64,000 nucleotides of DNA from Cellvibrionaceae bacterium (GTDB lineage Bacteria; Pseudomonadota; Gammaproteobacteria; Pseudomonadales; Cellvibrionaceae): contig PANW01000042.1 in the NCBI GenBank assembly GCA_002707785.1, positions 153,184 to 217,183 on the forward strand, given 5' to 3'. The translations under genes were made by a program, and so were the position numbers. The first letter of the stretch is position 1, and every line of letters begins with the position of its first letter. Positions 8,579-19,119 of this stretch are shown piece by piece. Below the pieces are notes generated by a model that did no database searches, was not told where the DNA came from, and worked only from the letters and a program-made list of their open reading frames with translations.

Positions 8579-9946
8579 ATGGCTGAAAATCATTCCGCCG
8601 CAAGCTCATCGGATGCCGATACTGGGTTTTCGCCCAACTATCGCCGCTATGTGCTTGTGCTATTGACACTGGTGTACGCGCTCAATTTTATTGATCGGCA
8701 AATTTTGGTGATTCTACAAGAATCCATCAAAGCCGACATGGGACTCTCAGATACTCAACTAGGGCTATTAACCGGTTTCGCCTTCGCCATCTTTTACGTC
8801 TCGGTTGGTATTCCTATTGCCCGCTGGGCTGATGTGGGTAATCGCAAGAATATTATTTCCCTAGCGATTGCGGTATGGAGCGGCATGACTGCCCTCTCCG
8901 GACTTACGCAGAACTTTTTCCAGCTGTTACTTGCACGAATTGGTGTGGGTGTCGGAGAAGCCGGCGGCAGCCCTCCTGCACACTCCATCATTTCAGACTA
9001 CTACCCACCCGAAAAACGAGGGACGGCACTGTCATTCTACTCAACCGGTGTCTACGTGGGTATTTTACTGGGTTTTCTCATCGGTGGCTGGATCAATCAC
9101 ACCTTCGGCTGGCGCATGGCATTCTTTGTTGTTGGCCTTCCTGGCTTTTTGGTCGCGCTACTGGTTCGCTTTACAATCCGTGAACCCAAGCGAGGACAAA
9201 GCGATGATGCCAGCTCCGTCGGCGGTGGCGCGCCCCAAAAAACAACCTTCAAAGAAACGGTTGCCGTATTGCTTGGACTAAGATCTTTCCGCTTCTTCGC
9301 ACTTGGAGCAGGTCTCGCTGCTTTTACCAGTTACGGCATTGGTAATTTCATGCCCAGCTTTTTGATACGGACCTACGGTTTTAACAATTTGGAAGTAGGT
9401 ACCAGCCTAGCTCTGATTACCGGCATCGGCGGTGCTATCGGTACCTTCCTAGGCGGTTATCTTGCCGATAAATTTGGTAAACATGATCAACGTTGGTACC
9501 TATGGATATCGGGTATCCCTGCCTTAATCAGCCTCCCCGCCACCTTGTTTGCGGTCTTCTCCGGAAACAGCCAACTAACACTGGCCTGCCTGTTTGTCGG
9601 AACCATGAGCGGTGCCTTTTATCTTGGCCCCACCATCGCCATGACGCACACCCTACTTTCTCCGTCCATGCGCGCCATGGGCTCCGCGGTACTGTTTTTG
9701 ATTCTAAACTTAATCGGTCTCGGATTAGGGCCGCTGTTTGTGGGCATGGTCAGCGATGCCCTCGTAGGAACTTACGGTGATGAATCTTTGCGTTACTCGC
9801 TTGCGATCACCTCGCTAGTGGGGATTCTTTCGGCCATCAGTTACTTCATTGCAGCGAGTAGACTCAACTCAGATTTGAACAACTTGCAGAGCGATGACAG
9901 AACCTCCATCAACCCTGATGCCAAATTAGTAAGCGCCGAAAACTAA
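8579..9946 (+). CDS. MFS transporter (spinster-like)
   Basis: Multiple TM helices; NFIDRQILVILQESIKADMGLSDTQLGLLTG, GVGEAGGSPPAHSIISDYYPPEKRGTALS. Confidence 0.9.
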   Translation: MAENHSAASSSDADTGFSPNYRRYVLVLLTLVYALNFIDRQILVILQESIKADMGLSDTQLGLLTGFAFAIFYVSVGIPIARWADVGNRKNIISLAIAVWSGMTALSGLTQNFFQLLLARIGVGVGEAGGSPPAHSIISDYYPPEKRGTALSFYSTGVYVGILLGFLIGGWINHTFGWRMAFFVVGLPGFLVALLVRFTIREPKRGQSDDASSVGGGAPQKTTFKETVAVLLGLRSFRFFALGAGLAAFTSYGIGNFMPSFLIRTYGFNNLEVGTSLALITGIGGAIGTFLGGYLADKFGKHDQRWYLWISGIPALISLPATLFAVFSGNSQLTLACLFVGTMSGAFYLGPTIAMTHTLLSPSMRAMGSAVLFLILNLIGLGLGPLFVGMVSDALVGTYGDESLRYSLAITSLVGILSAISYFIAASRLNSDLNNLQSDDRTSINPDAKLVSAEN

Positions 9947-9955
9947 AGATGAAAA

Positions 9956-9988
9956 AGGCGATAGCAACTCCAGCAGTTGTTATCGCCT
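9956..9988. terminator. Hairpin between convergent genes
   Basis: AGGCGATAGCAACT-CCAGC-AGTTGTTATCGCCT, 14-bp arms with one G/T mismatch, short A-tract on the left. Confidence 0.7.
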
Positions 9989-10058
9989 CTTACTATCGCG
10001 CATAACTCGCGCCTCTCTACACCTTAAACACCACAGATTCACGACAGCTTCAGCGGGA

Positions 10059-10811
10059 TCAATCCTCAGAGATTTCTCGCTCTACATCCTCTTCAAACGA
10101 ATACTCATTCAGGCTAGGCCCATCAAAAAAGTTTCCGTACACCTCGCGAAACAACGCAAGCATTTCAGCCAACGGTAAATCATCGTATTCGCCTCGCTCT
10201 AATAGATACTCCATGTGGCGATTACCGGCGCGATCAAACTCGTGATAAATTGAATCCTCTTCACCATCAAATTCCAACGGTTTTAATCCAAATTTGTCAC
10301 ACAACTCTATGTTAAAGGCCGGTGTTGCTTTCACCCATTTGCCTTTGAGATAGATCGAGGTGTAACCATGCCAATGAAAAACATCGGTTTTCATCGTTTC
10401 TCTCAAACGCTCCGTGGACAAGTGATTTTTAACATCGGCAAAGCCTAGGCGCGCGGGAATACCTAGCGCTCGACAACAGGCCGCTAGCATAATAGCTTTC
10501 GGCACACACCAACCCGCCCCTTCAGCCATTGTATGGCTTGCCGCAAAAGCGCTCTCTTGAAGATCAAAACTATAGGGGTCGTAGCGAATCTCGTCTCGCA
10601 CTGCGTAGTAAAGAGCAACCGCGATATCTTTCTGATCCGTTAGCTCACCTGCCTTTTGCTTTGCGTAGGCAACAATATCTGCCTGCTCGCTATCAATAAC
10701 GGACGTTGCCTTTAAGCTATCGTCGGACGGCGGTAATGCTGTTACAACCGGCGGCTGTCCATCGCGAACCTCACCCATACCTTCTCTTAACACCATAGTA
10801 ACTCTTCCCAA
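10059..10811 (-). CDS. Transglutaminase-like domain protein
   Basis: AGWCVPKAIMLAACCRALGIPARLGFADVKNH (Cys), VFHWHGYTSIYLKGKWVKATPAFN (His/Asp region). Confidence 0.85.
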   Translation of the reverse strand: MGRVTMVLREGMGEVRDGQPPVVTALPPSDDSLKATSVIDSEQADIVAYAKQKAGELTDQKDIAVALYYAVRDEIRYDPYSFDLQESAFAASHTMAEGAGWCVPKAIMLAACCRALGIPARLGFADVKNHLSTERLRETMKTDVFHWHGYTSIYLKGKWVKATPAFNIELCDKFGLKPLEFDGEEDSIYHEFDRAGNRHMEYLLERGEYDDLPLAEMLALFREVYGNFFDGPSLNEYSFEEDVEREISED

Positions 10812-10982
10812 AAAACATCAACCTGAATGTATCTGAAACCCAGTTAATCACAAATTTATGAATCCACCTAGGATGAATACTGACCATCAACTTGACTGAT
10901 TACGCCACGACGTCCAGATTTGACCTTGTTAAAACAACCCCCTCGCAGCAACATGTTTTTTTGTCTTAAGGATCGCTAGGCC

Positions 10983-11435
10983 ATGGACCAATTAATCACC
11001 ACAACCGCCTCACTCGTCGCCCTTTATGCTGCTGCATTGTTCTTTATGACGGGGCTATTAACAGGAGCCTGGAAGTATGTGGCCATGACTCGCAGCGAAA
11101 GCTATCGCGCTCCTTTTTATGTAGATGTTGCCCATCGCGCCTCTCTGCTCTACGCCTTCGCCGCAATGTTGGTCGCTGTATTCGCCTTCTACTCCTCGCA
11201 ATCGAGTATACCGATTGCTTTAACCCTAGCTTCTACCATTGCCCCACTGTTGTTTTTTGGACTCTCCATTGCACTTTATGTTGTCTTGGGTTTAAAGAAC
11301 GAAACCAACAATCAACTGCGGGATGATCAAACTCCCGGCGTTACTCGCTGGTTTATGCGCGCGTTAATGCTCGCCGAAATCGGGGGATTTGCCGTACTTG
11401 TGACCGGCTTTTATTTGTACACTCAACAGCTTTAA
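10983..11435 (+). CDS. Integral membrane protein, about four TM helices, function unknown
   Basis: Hydrophobic segments; WKYVAMTRSESYRAPFYVDVAHRASLLYAF. Confidence 0.65.
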   Translation: MDQLITTTASLVALYAAALFFMTGLLTGAWKYVAMTRSESYRAPFYVDVAHRASLLYAFAAMLVAVFAFYSSQSSIPIALTLASTIAPLLFFGLSIALYVVLGLKNETNNQLRDDQTPGVTRWFMRALMLAEIGGFAVLVTGFYLYTQQL

Positions 11436-11473
11436 CAAGGCCAGAGCCGCTAAAATTCAAAAAAACAAGGCAC

Positions 11474-11510
11474 AAAAAAGCCCGGTATTCTGAAGAATCC
11501 CGGGCTTTTT
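11474..11510. terminator. Bidirectional intrinsic terminator
   Basis: AAAAAAGCCCGG...CCCGGGCTTTTT between convergent genes. Confidence 0.88.
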
Positions 11511-11561
11511 CATTGGCCGATTCATTACGAAATGAATACGGCACTTATTGATTGAGAATCA

Positions 11562-12662
11562 CTAATCCCACAACGAAACGATGTACCCCGCCTTGGGATT
11601 AAAACTGCCGCTCAAAACCTGCTGATAAACCCCATCGGTCGACTCGGCCCCCATGTGGCGCTCAACATCCATCCAACCGTCAACAAAACCGGTAAACACG
11701 CTCCATACAGTTGCGACCTTTTGCTGAAAAGCAGGTCCACCCCAGTCATTAATGCGCTTCTCCGCCTGAGTCGGAGCAAAGAACATGATCGGTTCTGGAC
11801 CTGCTAGCTTCGCCGGCATGCCTGCGCGCTGATCCCAGTGAGACGCACCCACCATGCAACTGTATTTCAAATTATGATCAAAGTGCTGATGCAACTGACC
11901 CAGAACTTCGCCATTTCCAGCAAAATCCACTACGGCGGTATCGCAGCCTGCATCCATATTGGTCAGCTCGCCATAGCTAACCACCTCATCATAACAACCC
12001 AGCCCCTCAACAAAGGCTTTGTTTGATGGCGAGGTGAGACCAATAATCTTGTAGTCTTGTGATCGTTCACCGCGGTTGTGATGGAGCAAGAACGCCATAC
12101 CCAACGCGGTCTTACTGGAAGCACTGGTCAACACCACTTGTTTGGCGCCAAAGAAATCATTATCGGCAAAAAAATCATCCAGTAAAAAGGAGGTCGTAAA
12201 CAGTGGTCTCAGCAACATTTGCAGAGCTTCGGTTTCGACTTTATAAATCGGGTCGTTACTGCAACGAATGTATTGGTTGTAGATCACCGACAACTCTTGT
12301 CGATGTGCCGCACCATCAATAAAGCTAGAAGGATTTTCATGGATAGGTTTAACCGTCAGGTATTGCGCCATTGGGTAGTAGCCGTAAAAGCGTTCACCGA
12401 CTTTGATGCTGTCACAGTTGGACTCGACCACATCCGCAAACCCCCAAACAGGAATAATCCCCTCGCCTTCTGCGGCAGGGAAAAACTCCCAGTATTTTAG
12501 AAAATCACCCATGGCAGCATAAGTAATATTGTTGGCAGTCAGCGAAAACTCAGCAACTTTCAATCGCACCTCACCAGCGCCCAAGTCAGCCACTGGCTGC
12601 TCGGCAATCGTGGTCTTGGAGTAATCAACCTTATTAACGGATAGCGTCTTATTCTTCATCAT
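11562..12662 (-). CDS. DUF2855 family protein (MDR-like)
   Basis: LTANNITYAAMGDFLKYWEFFPA, IPVWGFADVVES, VVLTSASSKTALGMAFLL. Confidence 0.85.
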   Translation of the reverse strand: MMKNKTLSVNKVDYSKTTIAEQPVADLGAGEVRLKVAEFSLTANNITYAAMGDFLKYWEFFPAAEGEGIIPVWGFADVVESNCDSIKVGERFYGYYPMAQYLTVKPIHENPSSFIDGAAHRQELSVIYNQYIRCSNDPIYKVETEALQMLLRPLFTTSFLLDDFFADNDFFGAKQVVLTSASSKTALGMAFLLHHNRGERSQDYKIIGLTSPSNKAFVEGLGCYDEVVSYGELTNMDAGCDTAVVDFAGNGEVLGQLHQHFDHNLKYSCMVGASHWDQRAGMPAKLAGPEPIMFFAPTQAEKRINDWGGPAFQQKVATVWSVFTGFVDGWMDVERHMGAESTDGVYQQVLSGSFNPKAGYIVSLWD

Positions 12663-12752
12663 TCTCTCTCATTTTTTCGATATTAGTATCAATTGGCTTG
12701 CCACCTTAACGGACGGGAAAAGCCGAACTCAAAACGAGCTGCTATGAGCCTG

Positions 12753-13661
12753 TTAACTATTGGCGCGGATAAATGCAACCACTACATCAGCAAGAGCTTC
12801 ACCTTGATCCTCTTGCAAAAAATGACCGCCATTACGAATGACCGTGTGCGCTTGACCGCTGCAGCCAGGAATCAATTTTTGCATTATCTTATCGCCCCCA
12901 GCGGTGACTGGATCGCTATCACTGAAGGCCGTTAAAAATGGCTTGCTCCACCCAGCAAGAATCTTCCAAGCCTCTCTGTTCGCTTCGGTTTCAGGATTAT
13001 CTGTGGCAACCGGCACGAGGGTAGGAAATTGACGAGCCCCTTCCTTATAACTCTCATCAGGGTAAGGCGCGTTATAAGCGTCGATAACCGACTGAGAAAG
13101 ATCCGTTGTGGTAGCGCCCTTGATAATATTACCGGAATTAAACTCAGGCACTTCTTGAGAGAATTTCTTCCAATTTTCAAACGCCTCTCCAGGGGAGTGA
13201 TCACCCGTCGGCAACATCGTGTTGGCGGCTACCACTCTATCAAAACGAGTTGGATTGGCCGTTACGAGTCGCAGACCGATAAGCCCGCCCCAGTCTTGAC
13301 ACACCAGAGTAATCTTCTGCAACTGCAGTTGATCCAACACCGACTGCATCCACTGAATATGCCGGCCATAGGTGTAATCATTTCGATCATCGGGTTTATC
13401 CGAGCGTCCAAAACCCACCAAATCCGGAGCAATCACTCGATGGCCTGCCGCAACTAAAAGCGGAATCATTTTGCGGTAGAGATAGGACCAAGAAGGTTCT
13501 CCGTGCATCAGAAGAACGGGATCTGCATCGACAGGTCCTTCGTCGAGGTAATGGACTCTTAGCTCACCACCCTCGCAATCGTCGACGAAGACGTAGTTTG
13601 GTTCAAAATTATAACCGGGAAGATTTTCAAAACACGCATCGGGCGTACGTAGTGCTTTCAT
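12753..13661 (-). CDS. dhmA: Haloalkane dehalogenase, HLD-I like
   Basis: LMHGEPSWSYLYRKM, VCQDWGGLIGLRL nucleophile elbow, NGGHFLQEDQGE catalytic His. Confidence 0.88.
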   Translation of the reverse strand: MKALRTPDACFENLPGYNFEPNYVFVDDCEGGELRVHYLDEGPVDADPVLLMHGEPSWSYLYRKMIPLLVAAGHRVIAPDLVGFGRSDKPDDRNDYTYGRHIQWMQSVLDQLQLQKITLVCQDWGGLIGLRLVTANPTRFDRVVAANTMLPTGDHSPGEAFENWKKFSQEVPEFNSGNIIKGATTTDLSQSVIDAYNAPYPDESYKEGARQFPTLVPVATDNPETEANREAWKILAGWSKPFLTAFSDSDPVTAGGDKIMQKLIPGCSGQAHTVIRNGGHFLQEDQGEALADVVVAFIRANS

Positions 13662-13711
13662 TGTACTGCTCTCCTATAGTTTTAAAACAATCACTCTAAA
13701 ACAATTCCAAG

Positions 13712-13729
13712 AAAAAGGGCTTCCGCCCT
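13712..13729 (-). terminator. Intrinsic terminator downstream of the TetR gene
   Basis: Minus strand AGGGCGGAAGCCCTTTTTC hairpin plus T-tract. Confidence 0.7.
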
Positions 13730-13765
13730 CTCGTTCTGTTATCCAAATATTGGTATAGACCTGAT

Positions 13766-14419
13766 CTAATGCAATAACGAACGTACATTCGCCATGGCGT
13801 TATCCAACCACTGATCACCTCGGGCAATCTTTGTTTGCACCAGCATGCCATTTAACACCAATCCTAAGTGCACCGCTTTCGCTTGACTGTCAGTCTCCTT
13901 GGCGATCTGACCAAGGTCTTTGGCGCGATCAATAGCCGCAAGCAGTCCGCGCTGAGCGACCTTCATGCCTTGCAGTACTTTCTCGCGTACTACTTCATCG
14001 TGGGGACCAAGCTCTGTCGAGGTATTGATTAGCAGGCAGCCCCCCTGAATCTCCTTGCCTTGAGCCCTAAAGCAATCGTAAAAATAGGCATCAATTCCTT
14101 TGATCGGGTCACCGTCCAACAGGTATTTTTCCACCCGCCTTGTGACGACTCGCTTAATATAATAGTCCAACGCAGCAATGAACAAACCATCCTTTGAGCC
14201 AAAGGAATTGTAAATACTCCCTGGGGTCAGGGACGTAGCAGCCTCAAGATGCTTCATACTGGTAGCAGTATAGCCTCTATCCCAAAAGCAAAGCATCGCT
14301 TGGGTGAGTACGTGATCTTGATTGAAGGACTTGGGTCTGGCCACAAGGCTACTCTCGATAAATCGTATGAAACCACATATTGGAGTGATCACTCTAATAA
14401 ACATTAGCGGCAATGGCAA
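13766..14419 (-). CDS. TetR/AcrR family transcriptional regulator
   Basis: HTH GYTATSMKHLEAATSLTPGSIYNSFGSKDGLF; real start probably near VARPKSFNQDHVL. Confidence 0.9.
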   Translation of the reverse strand: MPLPLMFIRVITPICGFIRFIESSLVARPKSFNQDHVLTQAMLCFWDRGYTATSMKHLEAATSLTPGSIYNSFGSKDGLFIAALDYYIKRVVTRRVEKYLLDGDPIKGIDAYFYDCFRAQGKEIQGGCLLINTSTELGPHDEVVREKVLQGMKVAQRGLLAAIDRAKDLGQIAKETDSQAKAVHLGLVLNGMLVQTKIARGDQWLDNAMANVRSLLH

Positions 14420-14535
14420 GCGACAGTTTTCGCGACAAAAGAAACTGATGACTAGTTAAGGCTCGAGGTACGTACTATTGGCTAGATTTACAATCAGCGT
14501 GGCGAAAGATAGACAAACGTGAGCAAGACCTATAG

Positions 14536-14853
14536 TTACGGCGTACTCTTCAATTGAGGCGTCTCTAGGTGGCCTTTTTCTGTAGCTGCTTCGGTCTTCG
14601 CTGCGGCGTCGACAAAAAGCGCGGTCGATACTTCTGCTGAGCTATAGGCCTTAGATCCATGCCGAGTTGCGCAAGCTTGGCAAATACAGGATCTACCTTT
14701 GAGTTCATCAGGCACTAACTGCAGCGCCTGTTTAGGAATCTCCGCACTCATACACCAGCAACGAGCCGCATCCCCCGCTGCGCTCGCACAGCGATTAGCC
14801 TCATGGCAGAGAGGACAACGAGTCGTATCTATGGATGCTGATGTCTTTGTCAC
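14536..14853 (-). CDS. Cysteine-rich CWC family protein
   Basis: CPLCHEANRCASAAGDAARCWCMSAEIP...CICQACATRH. Confidence 0.8.
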   Translation of the reverse strand: MTKTSASIDTTRCPLCHEANRCASAAGDAARCWCMSAEIPKQALQLVPDELKGRSCICQACATRHGSKAYSSAEVSTALFVDAAAKTEAATEKGHLETPQLKSTP

Positions 14854-14935
14854 CTATGCCTCACTCACGATCCGTGGCTGACAAACTGCTACAGATGAAA
14901 AATTTGAAAACACACCCTGCAAATACGTCAACCGA

Positions 14936-15487
14936 TTAAGAAGCGTTGAGGGCTCTCACAATAGGCTCCAACTTTTCGTTCCAAACCTTCTCGTTGACGA
15001 CACCCACATGCTTATAGCGAATAACACCCTGCTTATCGACGACATAGGTTTCCGGGGCGCCGAATACTCCAAGGTCAATACCTAAGCGACCATCCAGATC
15101 GACCACACTGTAGACATAGGGATCCGCGAGATCCTTTAGCCATTGCTGTGCGGCTGCCACATCGTCCTTGTAGTTAACCCCCACGATGGGCACACCTTGC
15201 TCAGCCAGCGACAAAAGATAAGGGTGCTCAATTCGGCAGGACACGCACCATGTCGCCCAAACATTGAGCAAAGATACCTGCCCCTTTAAATCTTCATGAG
15301 TCTTCATCTGTTCAGGTTGCTTAACCGTGCTCAGTGAAAACACCGGCATCGGCTGATCGATCAAAGCTGAAGGCATGGCCGTCGGATCCAGACTCAGTCC
15401 ACGCCAAAAGAAACCGGCGAGCACCACAAAGATCATCAACGGTAGAAATAACTTAAATCGTTCCATAACTAAACCTGACAAACTCAA
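14936..15487 (-). CDS. ccmG: Thiol:disulfide interchange protein DsbE/CcmG
   Basis: WATWCVSCRIEHPYL (CxxC), GVFGAPETYVVDKQGVIRYKHVG; start probably at MERFKLFLPL. Confidence 0.92.
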   Translation of the reverse strand: MSLSGLVMERFKLFLPLMIFVVLAGFFWRGLSLDPTAMPSALIDQPMPVFSLSTVKQPEQMKTHEDLKGQVSLLNVWATWCVSCRIEHPYLLSLAEQGVPIVGVNYKDDVAAAQQWLKDLADPYVYSVVDLDGRLGIDLGVFGAPETYVVDKQGVIRYKHVGVVNEKVWNEKLEPIVRALNAS

Positions 15488-15521
15488 ACTGTTTCAGTTG
15501 CAATGCAAGCCATCCGAGCGA

Positions 15522-17510
15522 TTAGCTAGAGGATGGCGAGCTAGATAGAGATGCGCTGGTCGACGATTCCGTCTGCCGCACCTTCGCTCGGTAGCGCTTA
15601 TCAAGAATGGCTAATAGACCACCTAGCGCCATAAGGATTGGCCCCAACCATATCCAGCGCACAAAAGGCTTGTAATGCACCCGCACAGCCCAGGCACCAT
15701 CACTAAGAGGCTCGCCCATGGCAACATAAAGATCGCGCCAAAAACCGGGATTGATACCGACTTCAGTCATGACATTGCCACCCGATAAATAGCGCCTCTT
15801 CTCTGGCAGTAGCGTATCAATCAATTGCCCATCTTTGTAGAGCTCGACAGTACCGCGATCAGACAGGTAGTTCGGGCCTCGAACTTTTTCGGCGCCCTTA
15901 AAAACATACACATACCCACCCTGCTCCAATGACTCACCGGGTGCCATACGTAAATCACGATGGTCCGAATAGATAGTATTTAATGCCGCCCCCAGCACCG
16001 TGAAAGCAACACCAACATGAGCCAACACCATACCTTTATAACTCAGCGATAACTGACGGTATCCATCGAGTATTCCCTTGCGATGTCGAGTTCGATAAAG
16101 GATGTCTGTTACCGTCGCCAACACCACCCAAGAACCCACGGCAAAAGCAATGGCAGCCATGAAGGAGTAGTCTGCATCCATGGTCAGCGGTAACAAGCCC
16201 CCTAAAATGATACTCAGAATGGCGGGCTTACTTAACCAACGACCGAGAACCGAAAACTGACTACGCTTCCAATTGACCAGCGCACCAACGCCCATCAACA
16301 CCGCTAACGCCCCCATAAGAGGCACAAAGAAGAAATTAAAATACGGAGGACCTACAGAAATTTTCCCCCAGCCCAAGGCGTCCGCAATCAATGGGTACAA
16401 GGTACCTAGAAGAATCGTCCCGGTAGCGACTATAAGCAACACGTTATTGCCCAACAGAAACGCCTCTCGGGAAAACCATTCAAAACTGGCTGACACCTTT
16501 ACCGAAGGGGCCCGAAGTGCATAGAGCGTCAATGAACCGCCGACCACCAACGCCAGGAAGATGAGGATAAACACCCCTCTCTCAGGGTCTGCCGCAAAAG
16601 CATGAACCGACGTCAGCACCCCGGAACGCACTAAAAAAGTGCCGAGCAAACTGAGCGAGAATGCAAAAATCGCCAGTAATAAAGTCCAACTCTTAAAGAC
16701 TCCCCGCTTCTCCGTCACCGCTAAGGAGTGAATCAACGCCGTCCCCACCAACCAAGGCATAAACGAGGCGTTTTCTACTGGATCCCAAAACCACCAGCCG
16801 CCCCAACCCAGCTCGTAATAGGCCCACCAGCTGCCGAGGGCGATACCTAGCGTCAGAAAAGACCAAGCAACCGTGGTCCAGGGTCTTGACCAACGAGCCC
16901 AAGCGGCATCTAAACGCCCAGATAAGAGAGCGGCAATTGCAAAGGCAAAAACAACGGAAAATCCCACATAGCCCATGTACAACATCGGAGGATGAATAAT
17001 CAGCCCCGGATCTTGCAACAGAGGATTCAAATCACCGCCATCGGCGGGCACATTGGGCAGATGTCGATCAAAAGGATTGGAGGTTAACAACACGAAAGAC
17101 AAAAATCCGATGGCGATCATACCCATCACGGACAGCACCCTAGCGACCATGTCCATCGGCATCGCCTTGCTGAATACCGCTACGGATAAAGTCCAGCCTG
17201 CGAGAATCAACACCCACAGCAACAGCGAGCCTTCGTGCCCCCCCCAAACCGCGCTGACTTTATATTGAACCGGCAGCAAACTGTTGGATTGATTGGCCAC
17301 ATACACGACGGAAAAATCATCTTGTAAAAAAGCGTAAACAAGACAAACAAAAGCCAACGCAACAAAAACGAACAAGCCCACGGTCATGCTGCGCGCCGAT
17401 GCCATCAGTAGTTGATTGCCGGTATGGGCACCCCAAATGGGAACGACGGCGAGTATTAGCGACAAACAGAATGCGATAATGAGAGCAAAGTGCCCTAACT
17501 CAGGAACCAT
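15522..17510 (-). CDS. ccmF: Cytochrome c-type biogenesis protein CcmF
   Basis: [46 protein letters not shown]. Confidence 0.96.
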   Translation of the reverse strand: MVPELGHFALIIAFCLSLILAVVPIWGAHTGNQLLMASARSMTVGLFVFVALAFVCLVYAFLQDDFSVVYVANQSNSLLPVQYKVSAVWGGHEGSLLLWVLILAGWTLSVAVFSKAMPMDMVARVLSVMGMIAIGFLSFVLLTSNPFDRHLPNVPADGGDLNPLLQDPGLIIHPPMLYMGYVGFSVVFAFAIAALLSGRLDAAWARWSRPWTTVAWSFLTLGIALGSWWAYYELGWGGWWFWDPVENASFMPWLVGTALIHSLAVTEKRGVFKSWTLLLAIFAFSLSLLGTFLVRSGVLTSVHAFAADPERGVFILIFLALVVGGSLTLYALRAPSVKVSASFEWFSREAFLLGNNVLLIVATGTILLGTLYPLIADALGWGKISVGPPYFNFFFVPLMGALAVLMGVGALVNWKRSQFSVLGRWLSKPAILSIILGGLLPLTMDADYSFMAAIAFAVGSWVVLATVTDILYRTRHRKGILDGYRQLSLSYKGMVLAHVGVAFTVLGAALNTIYSDHRDLRMAPGESLEQGGYVYVFKGAEKVRGPNYLSDRGTVELYKDGQLIDTLLPEKRRYLSGGNVMTEVGINPGFWRDLYVAMGEPLSDGAWAVRVHYKPFVRWIWLGPILMALGGLLAILDKRYRAKVRQTESSTSASLSSSPSSS

Positions 17511-17964
17511 AATTCATTCCCTCGCAGGTTTTTTGATGCTCGCCTGCGTTCTCCATAGCCTCTGCCACTTCAGGTGGGGTATAAGTTTCATCGTGCTTGG
17601 CCAATACTTCCGTAGCCATAAATACACCATCACCGTTTAACATACCATTTACGACAACCGCCTCACCCTCCGAAAATAGATCAGGCAGAATCCCAGTGTA
17701 CTGCACTTCAACAGAGGCTACACCATCAGTAATCAAAAAGGAAACATCCAAACTATCACTGGCTCGCTTCACCTCACCGGGCAATACACACCCCCCGGCA
17801 CGAATGCGTTTTTCTACCGGCGCCTCGCCCGATACAATTTTGGACGGAGGATAAAAGAGATTGATATTCTCCCGCAGCGCATAAGCAATTAAGCCTACCG
17901 CCAGTGAGGCAAAGACCACGATAAACAACACCATGATGAGTCTTTGTTTACGAACTGGATGCAT
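17500..17964 (-). CDS. ccmE: Cytochrome c maturation haem chaperone CcmE
   Basis: [14 protein letters not shown]..., [28 protein letters not shown] haem-binding His motif. Confidence 0.93.
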   Translation of the reverse strand: MHPVRKQRLIMVLFIVVFASLAVGLIAYALRENINLFYPPSKIVSGEAPVEKRIRAGGCVLPGEVKRASDSLDVSFLITDGVASVEVQYTGILPDLFSEGEAVVVNGMLNGDGVFMATEVLAKHDETYTPPEVAEAMENAGEHQKTCEGMNYGS

Positions 17965-18031
17965 AACGTCTGTTACTCCTAAAAGCCAATGCAGCTTCAA
18001 CTGCAGACAATAATCTCTTTATGATAAACAC

Positions 18032-18256
18032 TTATACCGACGAGGATTCAGCAGCTTGTTTCGACTTAAGCTGTTGCTCCCGAGCCTCTATACGCGCTTT
18101 GCGCTGAAGTTCAACAAACAACAAACGTCGCTGACGCAGAGGTGCTATAGCTAAATACGCTAACGCTATCGCAGTAATCAAATAGCACGCCCAAACATAG
18201 GGGCCGTGCCCAGCCATGTGCATAAACTCTGACCAATTTGAAAATTGAAACTCCAT
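18032..18256 (-). CDS. ccmD: Haem exporter protein CcmD
   Basis: MEFQFSNWSEFMHMAGHGPYVWACYLITAIAL; between ccmC and ccmE (the track start at 18379 is upstream). Confidence 0.88.
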   Translation of the reverse strand: MEFQFSNWSEFMHMAGHGPYVWACYLITAIALAYLAIAPLRQRRLLFVELQRKARIEAREQQLKSKQAAESSSV

Positions 18257-18260
18257 AAAG

Positions 18261-19034
18261 TTACTCCGCCTTAGCCGCTGCCAACTCATTGACCCATCGA
18301 GTCTTACGTTCACGTCGCAACACTTCACTGCGCGTGCTCGCCAATAAAACCCATGCGTAAAATACGTAAAAACCAACAATCATCGTCAGCAATGGATAGA
18401 GCATGGACGGATCGATTGTAGATTCAGAAGTGAACTTAAGTGTCGCCGGCTGGTGCAGCGTATTCCAGAATTCAACCGACCAATAGATGATAGGAATATT
18501 GACTGTTCCAACCAAGGCCAAAATGGCACTGGCTCGATTGGCGGTATCTTGATGCTGAAAGGCCTCTTGCAAAGCCATCACACCGAGATACAAGAACAAC
18601 AACACCAGCATGGACGTAATTCGTGCATCCCATACCCACCAGGTGCCCCAAGTTGGCTTACCCCATACCGCACCGGTCACCAAAGCTATAAAAGTAAACA
18701 CGGCGCCAATGGGCGCGGCACATTTCACGACGGCTTCCGCGAGCTTCATTTTCCAAATCAGGCCGATCGCACCACTGATTGCCATGGTGTAGTAGCCGGC
18801 CAACGCCAAAAATGACGCCGGTACGTGGATATAGATAATTCGGTAACTGTTACCCTGTTTGTAATCCGCCGGAGCAAAACCTAGCCCCCAAATGGAACCG
18901 ATAACCAGCAAAGCCACACTGACAACTGCCAACCACGGCATCCAAGCGTCGGTTTTCTCGTAAAACCAACGCGGCGAACCCAATCGATGAAACCACTGCC
19001 AACCCACGGCAACTCCTCTATTTTTTAGTGACAC
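18261..19034 (-). CDS. ccmC: Haem exporter protein CcmC
   Basis: IIYIHVPASFLALAGYY, WGKPTWGTWWVWDARITSMLVLLFLYLG. Confidence 0.96.
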   Translation of the reverse strand: MSLKNRGVAVGWQWFHRLGSPRWFYEKTDAWMPWLAVVSVALLVIGSIWGLGFAPADYKQGNSYRIIYIHVPASFLALAGYYTMAISGAIGLIWKMKLAEAVVKCAAPIGAVFTFIALVTGAVWGKPTWGTWWVWDARITSMLVLLFLYLGVMALQEAFQHQDTANRASAILALVGTVNIPIIYWSVEFWNTLHQPATLKFTSESTIDPSMLYPLLTMIVGFYVFYAWVLLASTRSEVLRRERKTRWVNELAAAKAE

Positions 19035-19119
19035 TCGTGCCCACTGGCATTCGAGTACTGTCGATTCAATTTAACGTCAAAACTCTAACCGCTGAAGAAC
19101 TCTGATTGGCTGAGGACAT

